Positions 9,210 through 17,408 of a stretch of DNA of 64,000 nt are shown here, one piece after another. The notes beneath the pieces are model-generated. The model was not told the DNA's origin. It did not search any database and worked only from the letters and a program-made list of their open reading frames with translations. The stretch is from Niastella koreensis GR20-10. GTDB taxonomy: Bacteria; Bacteroidota; Bacteroidia; Chitinophagales; Chitinophagaceae. The translations under genes were made by a program, and so were the position numbers. Position 1 is the first letter of the stretch. Each line of letters begins with the position of its first letter. The stretch is from NCBI RefSeq assembly GCF_000246855.1, contig NC_016609.1, positions 8,568,744 through 8,632,743 of the forward strand. Direction: 5' to 3'.

Positions 9210-9538
9210 TTGATTATTAATTTTACACAAAGCTATCCCGCCCCGGCTCACCAGGCAAGCGCCGGCCGACAGGGAGAAGGCATACGTCGGTAAAACCGGT
9301 CAAATTACCGGTAAAAGCCCCGGGAAATTTAAAATGAGGAATTAGAAATGAGGAAGGTGCCGGAAATATTGAATGTTGAATATTGAATGTTCCAATGTTG
9401 AAGTAATGAAAACGGGTAAAAGCCGAAAGGTTAAAGGCAAAAGCGCCTTTGCCCTTTGCCTTTAACCTACTGCCCTGTCCGCCGAAGCTTTAGCGTAGGA
9501 GGGCCTACTGCCTTTCATGTCTGCCCTTTGCCTTCCAG
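9210..9538. repeat. Gene-free stretch of degenerate repeats, 329 bp
   Basis: It has the upstream region of the LiaF-like operon, then a block of A/G-rich units (AATGAGGAATTAGAAATGAGG, about 9331-9357), a block of TATTGAATGTTGAATATTG units (about 9365-9412), and a block of TTTGCCCTTTGCC/AAAGGC units (about 9416-9538). All three families recur in other gaps. I see no RNA gene or ORF. Confidence 0.6.
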
Positions 9539-10192
9539 CTAATTAAACTCATTAATACTCCTCGACAACTTACTCCTGATCCTGCTAAGCGTCTCCAGCG
9601 TCATGCCCAGGTAAGAAGCAATGAATTTAAGGGGAACCCGGTTCAGCAGTTCGCTTTTGGTGGCAATAAAATGTTTGTATTTGGAGGTGGCTTCCATCAG
9701 GCGGGCAATAAAGGCCCGTTCTTCTGCATCGCGATAATACCGCTCCAGAATTTTTCTGCCCACAATATTCGCTTCGGGGAAATTATCATACAGGTATTGC
9801 AAATCATCAAAGCTCAGGGTCGATAATTCGCAATCTTCCAGCGCCTGAATATTTTCGCGTGCAGGTTGCTGTAAGCCAAAGCTGGTAATACAGGTGGCCA
9901 GTTCCTGTTCGCCCGAGATCCAGGTAGTGATCTCTTTTTTCTCTTCTTTTATATAACTGCGAAGAATGCCTTTACGAATGAGGTAAACGTTTTTACAAAC
10001 GGTGCCGGCGGCAATCAGGACCTCACCTTTATTCAACTGGCTGGGAAAGGCTTTTTGATTGATAAAGGCCTGGGCCTCGTTACTCACCGGGTGTACGTTC
10101 TTTACAAATACTGTGAAGGGAGATTCGGGAATTACAGTTTTGGTTAACCATTGTTCCACTCCTTGCGTCGGGTTGACTGTTGTTATCGGCAT
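9539..10192 (-). CDS. Crp/Fnr-family transcriptional regulator
   Basis: This 217-residue protein has an N-terminal cyclic-nucleotide-binding-like beta barrel (about 25-140, with KGEVLIAAGTVCKNVYLIRKG) and a C-terminal helix-turn-helix region ending LKFIASYLGMTLETLSRIRSKL. The barrel lacks an obvious cAMP-binding phosphate cassette, as is common for Bacteroidota members, so the ligand is unknown. I chose the ATG at 10192; the frame extends 30 codons further without homology. It is divergent from the CarH-like gene, and the shared 237-bp region contains repeated ATTTAAAC-type motifs that could bind the neighbour's product. Confidence 0.88.
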   Translation of the reverse strand: MPITTVNPTQGVEQWLTKTVIPESPFTVFVKNVHPVSNEAQAFINQKAFPSQLNKGEVLIAAGTVCKNVYLIRKGILRSYIKEEKKEITTWISGEQELATCITSFGLQQPARENIQALEDCELSTLSFDDLQYLYDNFPEANIVGRKILERYYRDAEERAFIARLMEATSKYKHFIATKSELLNRVPLKFIASYLGMTLETLSRIRSKLSRSINEFN

Positions 10193-10301
10193 CACGTAAG
10201 GTTTTTGGTTCCAGAAATTGAGTACGATTAAAACCTTTATTGCTTCAAAGGAAAGGCGCAGGTAATAGTAAATGGTCGCCACTAAAGGTATAAAGAAAAT
10301 T

Positions 10302-10353
10302 TTGTTAAACGGGATTTTAAACGGTGAAGTTTGTGTAAGATTTATTTAAACAA
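10302..10353. promoter_or_regulatory. Extra CarH-operator-like half sites in the divergent region
   Basis: TTGTTAAAC at 10302-10310, ATTTTAAAC at 10314-10322 and a perfect ATTTAAACAA at 10344-10353 match or resemble the arms of the inverted repeat at 10398-10429. They lie nearer the Crp/Fnr gene, so the regulator may also act on it. This is inference from motif similarity only. Confidence 0.4.
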
Positions 10354-10397
10354 ACCGGCGGCAACGGCTCAGATAAAAATAATTTGGCAATTATTGC

Positions 10398-10429
10398 TTG
10401 TTTAAATAAATTGTAAAAAATTTAAACAA
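10398..10429. promoter_or_regulatory. Inverted-repeat operator before the CarH-like gene
   Basis: TTGTTTAAAT (10398-10407) and ATTTAAACAA (10420-10429) are perfect 10-bp inverted arms with a 12-bp centre. An almost identical element with the same 21-bp arm spacing lies before crtI. Placement just before both starts fits repression by the MerR-type regulator in the dark with autoregulation. Confidence 0.7.
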
Positions 10430-11326
10430 CTGGGACCTTTTACTATTTCGCAGTTACAACAATTTTCGGGCATAAAAGCACATACCATCCGTATTTGGGA
10501 ACAACGGTACAATGCGTTACAGCCGGCCCGCAGTGAGGGTAATACCCGGTATTACAGCAGTGACCAGTTAAGACGCCTGTTGAACATCGTAAGCCTGATG
10601 AACACAGATAATAAGGTTTCTGAATTGTGCGCCCTCCCGGATGAAAAGCTGAACCGCCTGGTGGAAAAGCAGGCTGTGCAGCTGCAGCAGCCGGTAGTGC
10701 CCGAATTCGAGTTCTATATTTTGCAAATGGTGGCCGCAGCCCTTGAATACAACGAGCTGCGTTTTGACAAGGTATTTTCCAATGCGGTGTTGCGCTTTGG
10801 GTGGAAGGAGGTGTATGTGAACATTGTTTATCCTTCTCTTAACAGGTTGAGCCTGATGTGGTCAACCAGTGTGCTAGCTCCCGCGCAGGAACATTTCATA
10901 ACCGGCTTGTACCGGCAAAAATTATTCGTGGCCATCGATGCCCAGCCCATTCCGGTGTCTGCTTCGGCAAAAGATACCTGGCTGTTATTTCTGCCCGAAG
11001 ATGAACGGCATGAACTGGGTTTGTTGCTGGCCAGCTACCTGTTAAGACAGGCTGGAAAAAAAGTGGTCTGTCTTGGTGCTGACGTACCATATGATTCTGT
11101 GGTGGCTGCCGTAAAGGCGGTAAAACCCGGCAATCTTTTATTCTTCCTGGTACATAAAGACGATCCGGAAAACGATCAGGAGCTGGTATCCCGTATCTGC
11201 CAGCAATTTAATACCCTACACATTTATATGGCCTGCGATGTAGCGCGCTTAACTGAGCTCAAAAAGCCAAGGAATTGTAACCTGGTGCATACAGTGCAGG
11301 ACCTGGTATCGGTTTTAGAAGTGTAA
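10430..11326 (+). CDS. CarH/LitR-type MerR regulator with B12-binding domain
   Basis: This is probably an adenosylcobalamin-dependent light-sensing repressor of carotenoid genes. Residues 4-70 form a MerR helix-turn-helix domain, with KAHTIRIWEQRYNALQPAR and then the NTRYYSSDQLRRLL segment. A four-helix cap carries the W-x9-EH motif (W144, E154, H155), and the cobalamin domain carries E-x-H-x-x-G (E192, H194, G197). These three features define CarH-type photoreceptors. No ATG precedes the DNA-binding domain: the frame is open from a stop at 10403, and CTG at 10430 gives the typical N-terminus MGPFTISQLQ. The next start, a TTG at 10580, would delete the DNA-binding domain. The start codon is therefore the uncertain point. 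The gene lies directly upstream of crtI. Confidence 0.85.
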   Translation: MGPFTISQLQQFSGIKAHTIRIWEQRYNALQPARSEGNTRYYSSDQLRRLLNIVSLMNTDNKVSELCALPDEKLNRLVEKQAVQLQQPVVPEFEFYILQMVAAALEYNELRFDKVFSNAVLRFGWKEVYVNIVYPSLNRLSLMWSTSVLAPAQEHFITGLYRQKLFVAIDAQPIPVSASAKDTWLLFLPEDERHELGLLLASYLLRQAGKKVVCLGADVPYDSVVAAVKAVKPGNLLFFLVHKDDPENDQELVSRICQQFNTLHIYMACDVARLTELKKPRNCNLVHTVQDLVSVLEV

Positions 11327-11356
11327 TGTTTAAATAAAATTGTAAATATATAAACA
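11327..11356. promoter_or_regulatory. Inverted-repeat operator before crtI
   Basis: TGTTTAAAT (11327-11335) and ATATAAACA (11348-11356) repeat the element before the regulator gene, with one mismatch in the second arm and the same 21-bp spacing. It begins right after the regulator's stop and ends 7 bp before the crtI ATG. Confidence 0.7.
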
Positions 11357-11363
11357 GGTTGGA

Positions 11364-12845
11364 ATGGCGAAACTGGGAGTCATAGGTGCCGGCTTTGCAG
11401 GGCTCAGTGCTGCCTGTTATTTGTCGGCAGCGGGGCACGAAGTGCATGTGTTTGAAAAAAATACCCAATTAGGTGGCAGGGCTGGTCAGCTGCATACACA
11501 GAATGGATTTGTGTTTGACAAAGGCCCAAGCTGGTATTGGATGCCGGAAGTATTTGAACGGTTCTTTAACGATTTTGGTTACCAGGTGAAAGACCTGTAC
11601 CAGTTAGATCTGCTGAACCCTTCGTTCGAAATGATATTTGGCAAAAGCGACTCACTGGTTGTTCCGGCAACCTATAAAGAATTGCTGGATTTGTTTGAGT
11701 GTATAGAACCCGGAAGTGCAATTCGTTTGGATGAATTTCTGCAGGAAGCAGGGGTAAAGTACCGGCTTGGCATGGAGCAGCTGGTATACAAACCCGCCCT
11801 TTCCATAACAGAATATTTGTCGGCGAAATTGCTCTATAACTGCCTGAAGGCAGACGTTTTCCTACCCTTTAGTAAACACGTGAGAAAATACTTTTCCAAT
11901 CCGCGGTTGATCGCTTTAATGGAATTTCCTGTTTTGTTCCTAGGAGCTAAACCATCCCAAACCCCGGCCTTGTACAGTCTTATGAATTTTGCGGGATTGA
12001 AACTGGGCACCTGGTATCCGCAGGGCGGATTCGGAAAAGTAATTGAAGCCATGCAGCGCATCGCTGAAAAGAACGGGGTTGTTTTTCATTGTAATGCCAA
12101 TGTAGAAAAGATAATTACGGCAAAACAGCATGCAGTAGGATTGCGGGTGAACGGAGAAGCAGTTGTCTGTGATGGCGTAATTGGCGCAGCAGATTATAAT
12201 CATATTGAGGAAACACTTTTGGCGCCCCATGAAAGAAATTATGATGATAAGTACTGGCGCCGGAGAGTAATGGCCCCTTCCTGTTTGATCTTTTATCTGG
12301 GAGTGAGTAAAAAAATAAAACGCCTGCAGCATCATTCCCTATTTTTCGATGCAAGCCTGAACGACCATGCCAACCAAATTTACCAGGACCCCAGCTGGCC
12401 AACCCGGCCCCTGTTCTATGTTTGTTGTCCTTCAAAAACAGATAACAGCGTAGCGCCCGCCGGCCATGAGAACCTCTTCCTGTTAATGCCCATTGCAGCA
12501 GGACTGGATGATACACCTGAAACCCGCGAGAAATATTATTCCATAATGATGTCAAGACTGGAAGGTTTTGCCGGTGAGTCAATTCAGCAACACCTGGTTT
12601 ACAAAGAGAGCTATTGTATAAACAATTTTGTCAGCGAATACAATGCCTTTAAAGGGAATGCCTATGGATTGGCCAATACATTATCGCAAACTGCGGTGCT
12701 AAAACCTTCCATAAAGAACAAACACCTTAAAAACCTTTTTTATTCCGGCCAGCTAACCGTGCCAGGCCCCGGCGTACCCCCTTGCCTGATCTCCGGAAAG
12801 ATAGCCGCAGAATTGCTCAATAATTATTTAACTAAAGGCGTATGA
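11364..12845 (+). CDS. crtI: Phytoene desaturase
   Basis: This FAD-dependent membrane-associated enzyme converts phytoene to lycopene through successive desaturations. The 493-residue protein has the N-terminal dinucleotide fold VIGAGFAGLSAACYL (residues 6-20), an acidic ribose-binding end at VFEKN, and the CrtI C-terminal signature GQLTVPGPGVPPCLISG. Length and motifs are typical. It is the first gene of the crt operon behind its own operator and overlaps crtB by 4 bp, which indicates translational coupling. Confidence 0.95.
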   Translation: MAKLGVIGAGFAGLSAACYLSAAGHEVHVFEKNTQLGGRAGQLHTQNGFVFDKGPSWYWMPEVFERFFNDFGYQVKDLYQLDLLNPSFEMIFGKSDSLVVPATYKELLDLFECIEPGSAIRLDEFLQEAGVKYRLGMEQLVYKPALSITEYLSAKLLYNCLKADVFLPFSKHVRKYFSNPRLIALMEFPVLFLGAKPSQTPALYSLMNFAGLKLGTWYPQGGFGKVIEAMQRIAEKNGVVFHCNANVEKIITAKQHAVGLRVNGEAVVCDGVIGAADYNHIEETLLAPHERNYDDKYWRRRVMAPSCLIFYLGVSKKIKRLQHHSLFFDASLNDHANQIYQDPSWPTRPLFYVCCPSKTDNSVAPAGHENLFLLMPIAAGLDDTPETREKYYSIMMSRLEGFAGESIQQHLVYKESYCINNFVSEYNAFKGNAYGLANTLSQTAVLKPSIKNKHLKNLFYSGQLTVPGPGVPPCLISGKIAAELLNNYLTKGV

Positions 12846-13678
12846 AGAATCTGTTCGACAGAGTATCCATTGAATGCAGTAAGATCACCACAAAAACATA
12901 CAGCACCAGTTTTACCCTGGGCATACTTTTCCTCGACCGGCATTTACGTAATCCCATCTATGCTATATATGGTTTCGTTCGGTTTGCCGACGAGATCGTA
13001 GACAGCTTTCATGGCTATAATAAAAAAGAATTGCTTGCGGCATTCCGCAACGATACCAATATCGCCATTCAGGACAGGATCTCGCTGAACCCGGTTTTAA
13101 ATGCATTTCAGGCAGTGGTAAATGAATATAAGATCGAGAGAAAATGGATCGATATTTTTCTAGACAGCATGGAAATGGACCTGTACTGCCAAACCCATGA
13201 TGAGGAGAGTTATAAGAAATACATCTTAGGCTCCGCAGAAGCCGTGGGGTTAATGTGCCTGCATGTATTTACCAATGGCGATGCTGTTTTATTTGAGCGG
13301 TTAAAGCCTTATGCCATGCGCCTGGGAGCGGCTTTTCAGAAAGTAAATTTCTTACGCGATGCAAAGGCCGACAATGTGATGCTGGGCCGTACTTATTTCC
13401 CCTCGGTTAACCTGGGCAATTTTTCCAGGGCAGAAAAAGAAACGATAGAAGGGGAGATCGAGGCTGATTTCTTTGAAGCATTGAAGGGAATAAAGATGCT
13501 GCCGGTTTCTGCCCGCAAAGGCGTTTACCTGGCCTATTATTACTATTGGGTGTTGTTTAAAAAAATTAAACGGTTACCGGCAGACAGGATCCTGGTGGAA
13601 CGCATTCGTATTCCCAATTTCCAGAAACTGGTGTTGATGGTGGAATCACATTTGAAGTATCAGTTAAACATTATTTAA
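12842..13678 (+). CDS. crtB: Phytoene synthase
   Basis: It condenses two geranylgeranyl diphosphates to phytoene, the first committed carotenoid step. The 278-residue protein has both aspartate-rich Mg-diphosphate motifs: DEIVD at residues 50-54 and DAKAD at 173-177, the latter followed by RTYFP. It starts inside the crtI stop codon region (ATGA-type overlap) and is followed 22 bp later by crtZ. No GGPP synthase gene is in the window, so substrate supply is encoded elsewhere. Confidence 0.95.
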   Translation: MKNLFDRVSIECSKITTKTYSTSFTLGILFLDRHLRNPIYAIYGFVRFADEIVDSFHGYNKKELLAAFRNDTNIAIQDRISLNPVLNAFQAVVNEYKIERKWIDIFLDSMEMDLYCQTHDEESYKKYILGSAEAVGLMCLHVFTNGDAVLFERLKPYAMRLGAAFQKVNFLRDAKADNVMLGRTYFPSVNLGNFSRAEKETIEGEIEADFFEALKGIKMLPVSARKGVYLAYYYYWVLFKKIKRLPADRILVERIRIPNFQKLVLMVESHLKYQLNII

Positions 13679-13700
13679 AGGGGATTATAAATTGAAGCGT

Positions 13701-14165
13701 ATGACGGTTATTTATCATCTGTTGATTGTGCTGGCGGCCTTTGTTGGGATGGAAGGCGTAGCCTGGTTCACCCACAAATATATTATGCACGGCTTGTTCT
13801 GGCGCCTGCATAAAGATCATCACCATAAGGAATCGCAGGGCTTTTTTGAACACAATGATTTTTTCTTTTTGATCTTCGCTCTGCCCGGTATTGCCGGTTT
13901 ATTTTGGGGAATGCAAAACAATTATAACTGGGCTTTCTGGACGGGGCTGGGTATTACCCTGTATGGCCTTGCTTATTTTTTAGTACACGATATTTTTATT
14001 CATCAGCGTTTCCGCCTGTTCAGGAATACCAACAATGCATATTTCAAAGCAATCAGGCGCGCGCATAAAGTGCATCACAAACATCTGAACAAAGAAGAGG
14101 GGGAATGTTTTGGAATGCTCTGGGTACCTTTTAAATATTTTACCATGACCTCACGGGGGAATTAA
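13701..14165 (+). CDS. crtZ: Beta-carotene hydroxylase
   Basis: This integral-membrane non-haem di-iron hydroxylase adds 3-hydroxyl groups to beta-ionone rings, giving zeaxanthin from beta-carotene. The 154-residue protein has the full set of histidine motifs: H25xxxxH30, H37xxH40H41, H96xxxxH101 and H122xxH125H126, set among four hydrophobic segments. A TTG three codons upstream (13692) is a possible start; the ATG at 13701 is preferred. The stop is one base before the lycopene cyclase start, so the genes are tightly coupled. Confidence 0.92.
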   Translation: MTVIYHLLIVLAAFVGMEGVAWFTHKYIMHGLFWRLHKDHHHKESQGFFEHNDFFFLIFALPGIAGLFWGMQNNYNWAFWTGLGITLYGLAYFLVHDIFIHQRFRLFRNTNNAYFKAIRRAHKVHHKHLNKEEGECFGMLWVPFKYFTMTSRGN

Positions 14166-14166
14166 T

Positions 14167-14871
14167 ATGCATGCTACTTACCTGCTCATAAACCTGCTTT
14201 CAGCTATAGTACCATTTCTGTTCTCCTTTTATCCGGCCATCCGGTTCGATAAACAGTTCAGGACATTTTTTATTGGCAACTTTTTAGCGGCTGTTTGTTT
14301 TATAGCCTGGGATGTTATATTTACTTCCCTGAACATCTGGGGATTCAATCACCGGTATACGCTGGGATTTAATTTGTTCAACCTGCCGGGTGAGGAAGTA
14401 TTGTTTTTTATCTGTATCCCATTCGCCTGCGTATTTACCTATCATTGTTTTAATACCTTCTATAACATCACCTGGCCTGTATGGCTGGTTAAAACAATTG
14501 TGGTAGCATTAGCTGTGGTATTGCTTACCATTGGCCTGGTTCAGCATAATAAAGCCTATACAGCAGTATCGTTTATAAGTACAGGAATTTTATTGCTGGC
14601 TTTACTCTTTGTTTTTAAAGTAAAATGGCTGCCGGGTTTTTTAACCATTTATCCTTTGCTGCTGGTGCCCTTTTTTATTGTCAATGGTATTTTAACAGGT
14701 ACCGGGTTACAACAACCTGTGGTGTGGTACAACAATGCCGAAAACACCGGCATCAGGGTGTTGACTATCCCGGTTGAAGATTTTATCTATGCAATGGAAT
14801 TGCTATTGTTAAATCTTTTCTTTTTCGAAAAGCTTAAAAGCATCTCCGTCAAACAATCCCAGGTCGCTTAG
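14167..14871 (+). CDS. Lycopene beta-cyclase, CrtYc/CrtYd fused membrane type
   Basis: This 234-residue protein is a tandem of two lycopene-cyclase-domain repeats, each with about three membrane helices. The first half has WDVIFT and LPGEEVLFF, the second has [20 protein letters not shown]; the Glu in these PxE(E/D) motifs is the conserved acidic residue of the family. It would cyclise lycopene to beta-carotene. Such fused heterodimer-type cyclases are common in Bacteroidota. It is last in the crt operon, and its final 63 bp overlap the 3' end of the convergent adenine deaminase gene. Confidence 0.88.
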   Translation: MHATYLLINLLSAIVPFLFSFYPAIRFDKQFRTFFIGNFLAAVCFIAWDVIFTSLNIWGFNHRYTLGFNLFNLPGEEVLFFICIPFACVFTYHCFNTFYNITWPVWLVKTIVVALAVVLLTIGLVQHNKAYTAVSFISTGILLLALLFVFKVKWLPGFLTIYPLLLVPFFIVNGILTGTGLQQPVVWYNNAENTGIRVLTIPVEDFIYAMELLLLNLFFFEKLKSISVKQSQVA

Positions 14872-16464
14872 CTTCAGATGCGGTATCACCAACAGTGCCA
14901 TAAACGACAGTGTCATAAACGGCGCTGAAAGGGTGGATCCCTGCGATTTAGCCATGGCATCGATGGCCGTATAGGAGCGCGCCACCTCATATCCGTCGGC
15001 AGCGCTCATCAATCCTGCTACAGGCAATGGCAATACCTGCGAGCCTTGCGGGCCCACGCAGCTTACGCCCCCTTGTTGAGCAATAACCAGGTTTACGGCC
15101 TCGCACAAACTTTCATCATCAACGCCAACTGCTACAATATTGTGGCTATCGTGCGCTACAGAAGACGCAATGGCCCCTTGTTTTAATCCGGTGTTTTTTA
15201 TAAATGCCAGTGCCACCACTGCATTGGAATAGCGGTTAACCACCGCTATTTTCAGGATGTCCCTGTCCGTATCACTCACCATTTGCCCGTCAATAATTTT
15301 GGGCGAAAGCATCCCTTTGTTGGTGATCAGTTGTCCATCCAATGCTTCAATAACCGGGATGTTTGTTTCACCCTTCCACGGTAGTTGAAAATCGGCAACG
15401 GTCTTTGCGCTGCAATTGAAATTATTGATGTGGGTGGATGTTTGTGAGGCAATGTTGGACGTGCCATGTTCAGCCACCAGCTCGCCATTGATAAAGGTTT
15501 GCAGCACATTAAACTGTTGCAGATCGCTGGCAACAATAAAATCAGCCGCATCGCCAACCCGCAGCAACCCAACCGGGAGGTTATAATGTAAAACAGGCGT
15601 TACACAGGCAGCCTGTAATACTTTGAACACGTCGATGCCCTTTGCTACTGCGCGGGCGCATAATTGATTGATGTGGCCTGCTACCAGGCTATCGGGATGT
15701 TTGTCGTCACTGCCAAACATAATGTCTTCGGGGTAATCATTCAGCAGATCGATCAGGGCTTCAAAATTGCGGGCGGCACTTCCTTCGCGGATGATGATGC
15801 GCATGCCATATTCCAGTTTATCCAGCGCCTCTTCGCGGGTAAAACATTCGTGATCGGTACTGATGATCACATTCCCCGGTTCACCTGCTTCAATATACTG
15901 GCGGGCCTGATCGCCGCGTAAACCCGGCGCATGCCCGTCGATGGGTTTGCCTGCCCGGCGGGCGGCCCAGATCTTATCCATCACCACCGGGTCGTTGTAC
16001 AACACCCCGGGGAAATTCATCATTTCACTCAAATAGTGAATTTCTTCTTTTTGTAAAAGGGTTGCCACTTCAGCGGTATCGAGCGTGGCGCCGGCCGTTT
16101 CAAAAGTAGTGGCCGGTACACAGCTGGGCGCGCCAAAGAAAAATTTAAATGGAACCGTTTTGCCATTCTCTATCATATATTCAACACCCTTCATCCCACA
16201 CACATTGGCAATTTCGTGCGGGTCGCTGACGGTGGCAACCGTACCATGCACCACGGCCAGCCGGGCAAACTGTCGCGGCACCAGCATGGAACTTTCAATA
16301 TGCACATGACTGTCAATAAAACCCGGCAGTATGTATTGCTGCGCGGCATCTTTGTCTTCAACCGGGGTGATGGCTGTTATTTTACCGTTAACTACGATTA
16401 TAGCAGCCGTGTATATTTTTTTCTCCTGGGTATTTACCAGTTTGCCCGTTATGGTGAATTGCAT
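14809..16464 (-). CDS. ade: Adenine deaminase
   Basis: This amidohydrolase-superfamily enzyme deaminates adenine to hypoxanthine in purine salvage. The 551-residue protein has the usual length. The metal-binding [15 protein letters not shown] motif lies near residues 47-61, DGHAPGL near 177, STDHECF near 202, and FGSDDKHPD near 249. The C-terminus [17 protein letters not shown] is typical, so the 63-bp convergent overlap with the lycopene cyclase gene is real rather than an overcalled end. The ATG at 16464 fits the family N-terminus. It is not part of the crt operon. Confidence 0.95.
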   Translation of the reverse strand: MQFTITGKLVNTQEKKIYTAAIIVVNGKITAITPVEDKDAAQQYILPGFIDSHVHIESSMLVPRQFARLAVVHGTVATVSDPHEIANVCGMKGVEYMIENGKTVPFKFFFGAPSCVPATTFETAGATLDTAEVATLLQKEEIHYLSEMMNFPGVLYNDPVVMDKIWAARRAGKPIDGHAPGLRGDQARQYIEAGEPGNVIISTDHECFTREEALDKLEYGMRIIIREGSAARNFEALIDLLNDYPEDIMFGSDDKHPDSLVAGHINQLCARAVAKGIDVFKVLQAACVTPVLHYNLPVGLLRVGDAADFIVASDLQQFNVLQTFINGELVAEHGTSNIASQTSTHINNFNCSAKTVADFQLPWKGETNIPVIEALDGQLITNKGMLSPKIIDGQMVSDTDRDILKIAVVNRYSNAVVALAFIKNTGLKQGAIASSVAHDSHNIVAVGVDDESLCEAVNLVIAQQGGVSCVGPQGSQVLPLPVAGLMSAADGYEVARSYTAIDAMAKSQGSTLSAPFMTLSFMALLVIPHLKLSDLGLFDGDAFKLFEKEKI

Positions 16465-16571
16465 AGTCTCCGATTATTGGTGCAATATTAACTTAAAAAG
16501 ATGGCAGGTGTTTCGTAATATTATGGGAATTACTTCCACTAATCTAATTGAATCAAAAAAGTAAAAGCACC

Positions 16572-17294
16572 ATGAGATCCTTTAAAATTGTATTGTTGGC
16601 AGCCTGCATGCTCTCCGTAGTGTCGTTACAGGCGCAAACAGTTGATGAAATAATAAATAAATATTTTGAAGCACTTGGCGGAAAAGAAAAGGTAGCTTCT
16701 ATGAAATCCGTCCATACCGAATACGATGTGGAAGTGAGCGGCATTGCGGCCTCGGGCGCTTCCTGGATAGTAAACGGAAAGGCTTTCAGAAATGAAATGA
16801 GTTTTAACGGGCAGCAGATGATCCAGTGTTATACAGATACAAGCGGCTGGTCGGTTAACCCCTTCATGGGCGAAATGACGCCTACGGTCATGACCGCCGA
16901 TCAGGTAAAGGCAGGCGTGGGACAACTGGACCTGGCAGGCCCTTTGTATAATTATGCTGCCAAAGGAAATAAAGTGGAACTGTTAGGAAAGGAAACCCTG
17001 GAGGGTAAACCAGCTTTCAAGCTCAAAATAAAAACCCAGGCAGGCCCGGAGATCACCTCCTGGATAGACGCCACCACGTATTACCTGGTGAAAAACTACA
17101 TCAAGGCCACCGTAAATGGCTCGGACATTGAAACGACCATGCTCACATCAAATTTTAAAAAGACCGATAATGGTTTTGTAGTGCCTTATACTATGCAGGT
17201 TACTATCTCCGGGCTTACCGTAGACATGACCAATAAAAAGGTTGAGATCAACCAGGATGTTGATATGTCGATGTTTGCGATGCCCAAACAATAG
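16572..17294 (+). CDS. Secreted LolA/outer-membrane-lipoprotein-sorting-like protein
   Basis: This 240-residue exported protein has a signal peptide at residues 1-21 (cleaved near LQAQ). The N-terminal segment VDEIINKYFEALGGKEKVASMKS is typical of Bacteroidota proteins with a LolA/LolB-like lipoprotein-carrier fold, and a beta-rich body follows. The precise role is unknown; it may bind lipid or a lipoprotein. The ATG at 16572 starts at the signal peptide; a TTG 8 codons upstream was rejected. It stands alone, with a strong terminator 29 bp after the stop. Confidence 0.72.
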   Translation: MRSFKIVLLAACMLSVVSLQAQTVDEIINKYFEALGGKEKVASMKSVHTEYDVEVSGIAASGASWIVNGKAFRNEMSFNGQQMIQCYTDTSGWSVNPFMGEMTPTVMTADQVKAGVGQLDLAGPLYNYAAKGNKVELLGKETLEGKPAFKLKIKTQAGPEITSWIDATTYYLVKNYIKATVNGSDIETTMLTSNFKKTDNGFVVPYTMQVTISGLTVDMTNKKVEINQDVDMSMFAMPKQ

Positions 17295-17322
17295 CTTTAA
17301 CTTTTTATTGGCACCATATACT

Positions 17323-17351
17323 TTGCCCCGGCCCGCCGGGGCAATTTTATT
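17323..17351 (+). terminator. Rho-independent terminator
   Basis: TTGCCCCGGC and GCCGGGGCAA form a 10-bp GC-rich stem followed by TTTTATTG. It lies 29 bp after the LolA-like gene. Confidence 0.85.
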
Positions 17352-17361
17352 GTTACCAAGT

Positions 17362-17390
17362 TTGTTTGTAACGGTTGTTTCTTTAATTTG
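17362..17390 (+). promoter_or_regulatory. Near-consensus Bacteroidota promoter for the GH31 gene
   Basis: TTG at 17362-17364 and TTAATTTG at 17383-17390 are 18 bp apart, one base short of the TTG-N19-TAnnTTTG consensus and with one mismatch. The ATG is 19 bp downstream. Confidence 0.4.
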
Positions 17391-17408
17391 ATGCCTTAAT
17401 CAGGTATT

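Noticed and set aside
10384-10400. TTGGCAATTATTGCTTG as a sigma-54 promoter before the CarH-like gene
   Set aside because: GG and GC are only 8 bp apart instead of 10, and the core lacks the CAC.
10580-11326. Regulator gene starting at the TTG at 10580
   Set aside because: The upstream in-frame sequence encodes an intact MerR DNA-binding domain, so this start would cut off a conserved domain.
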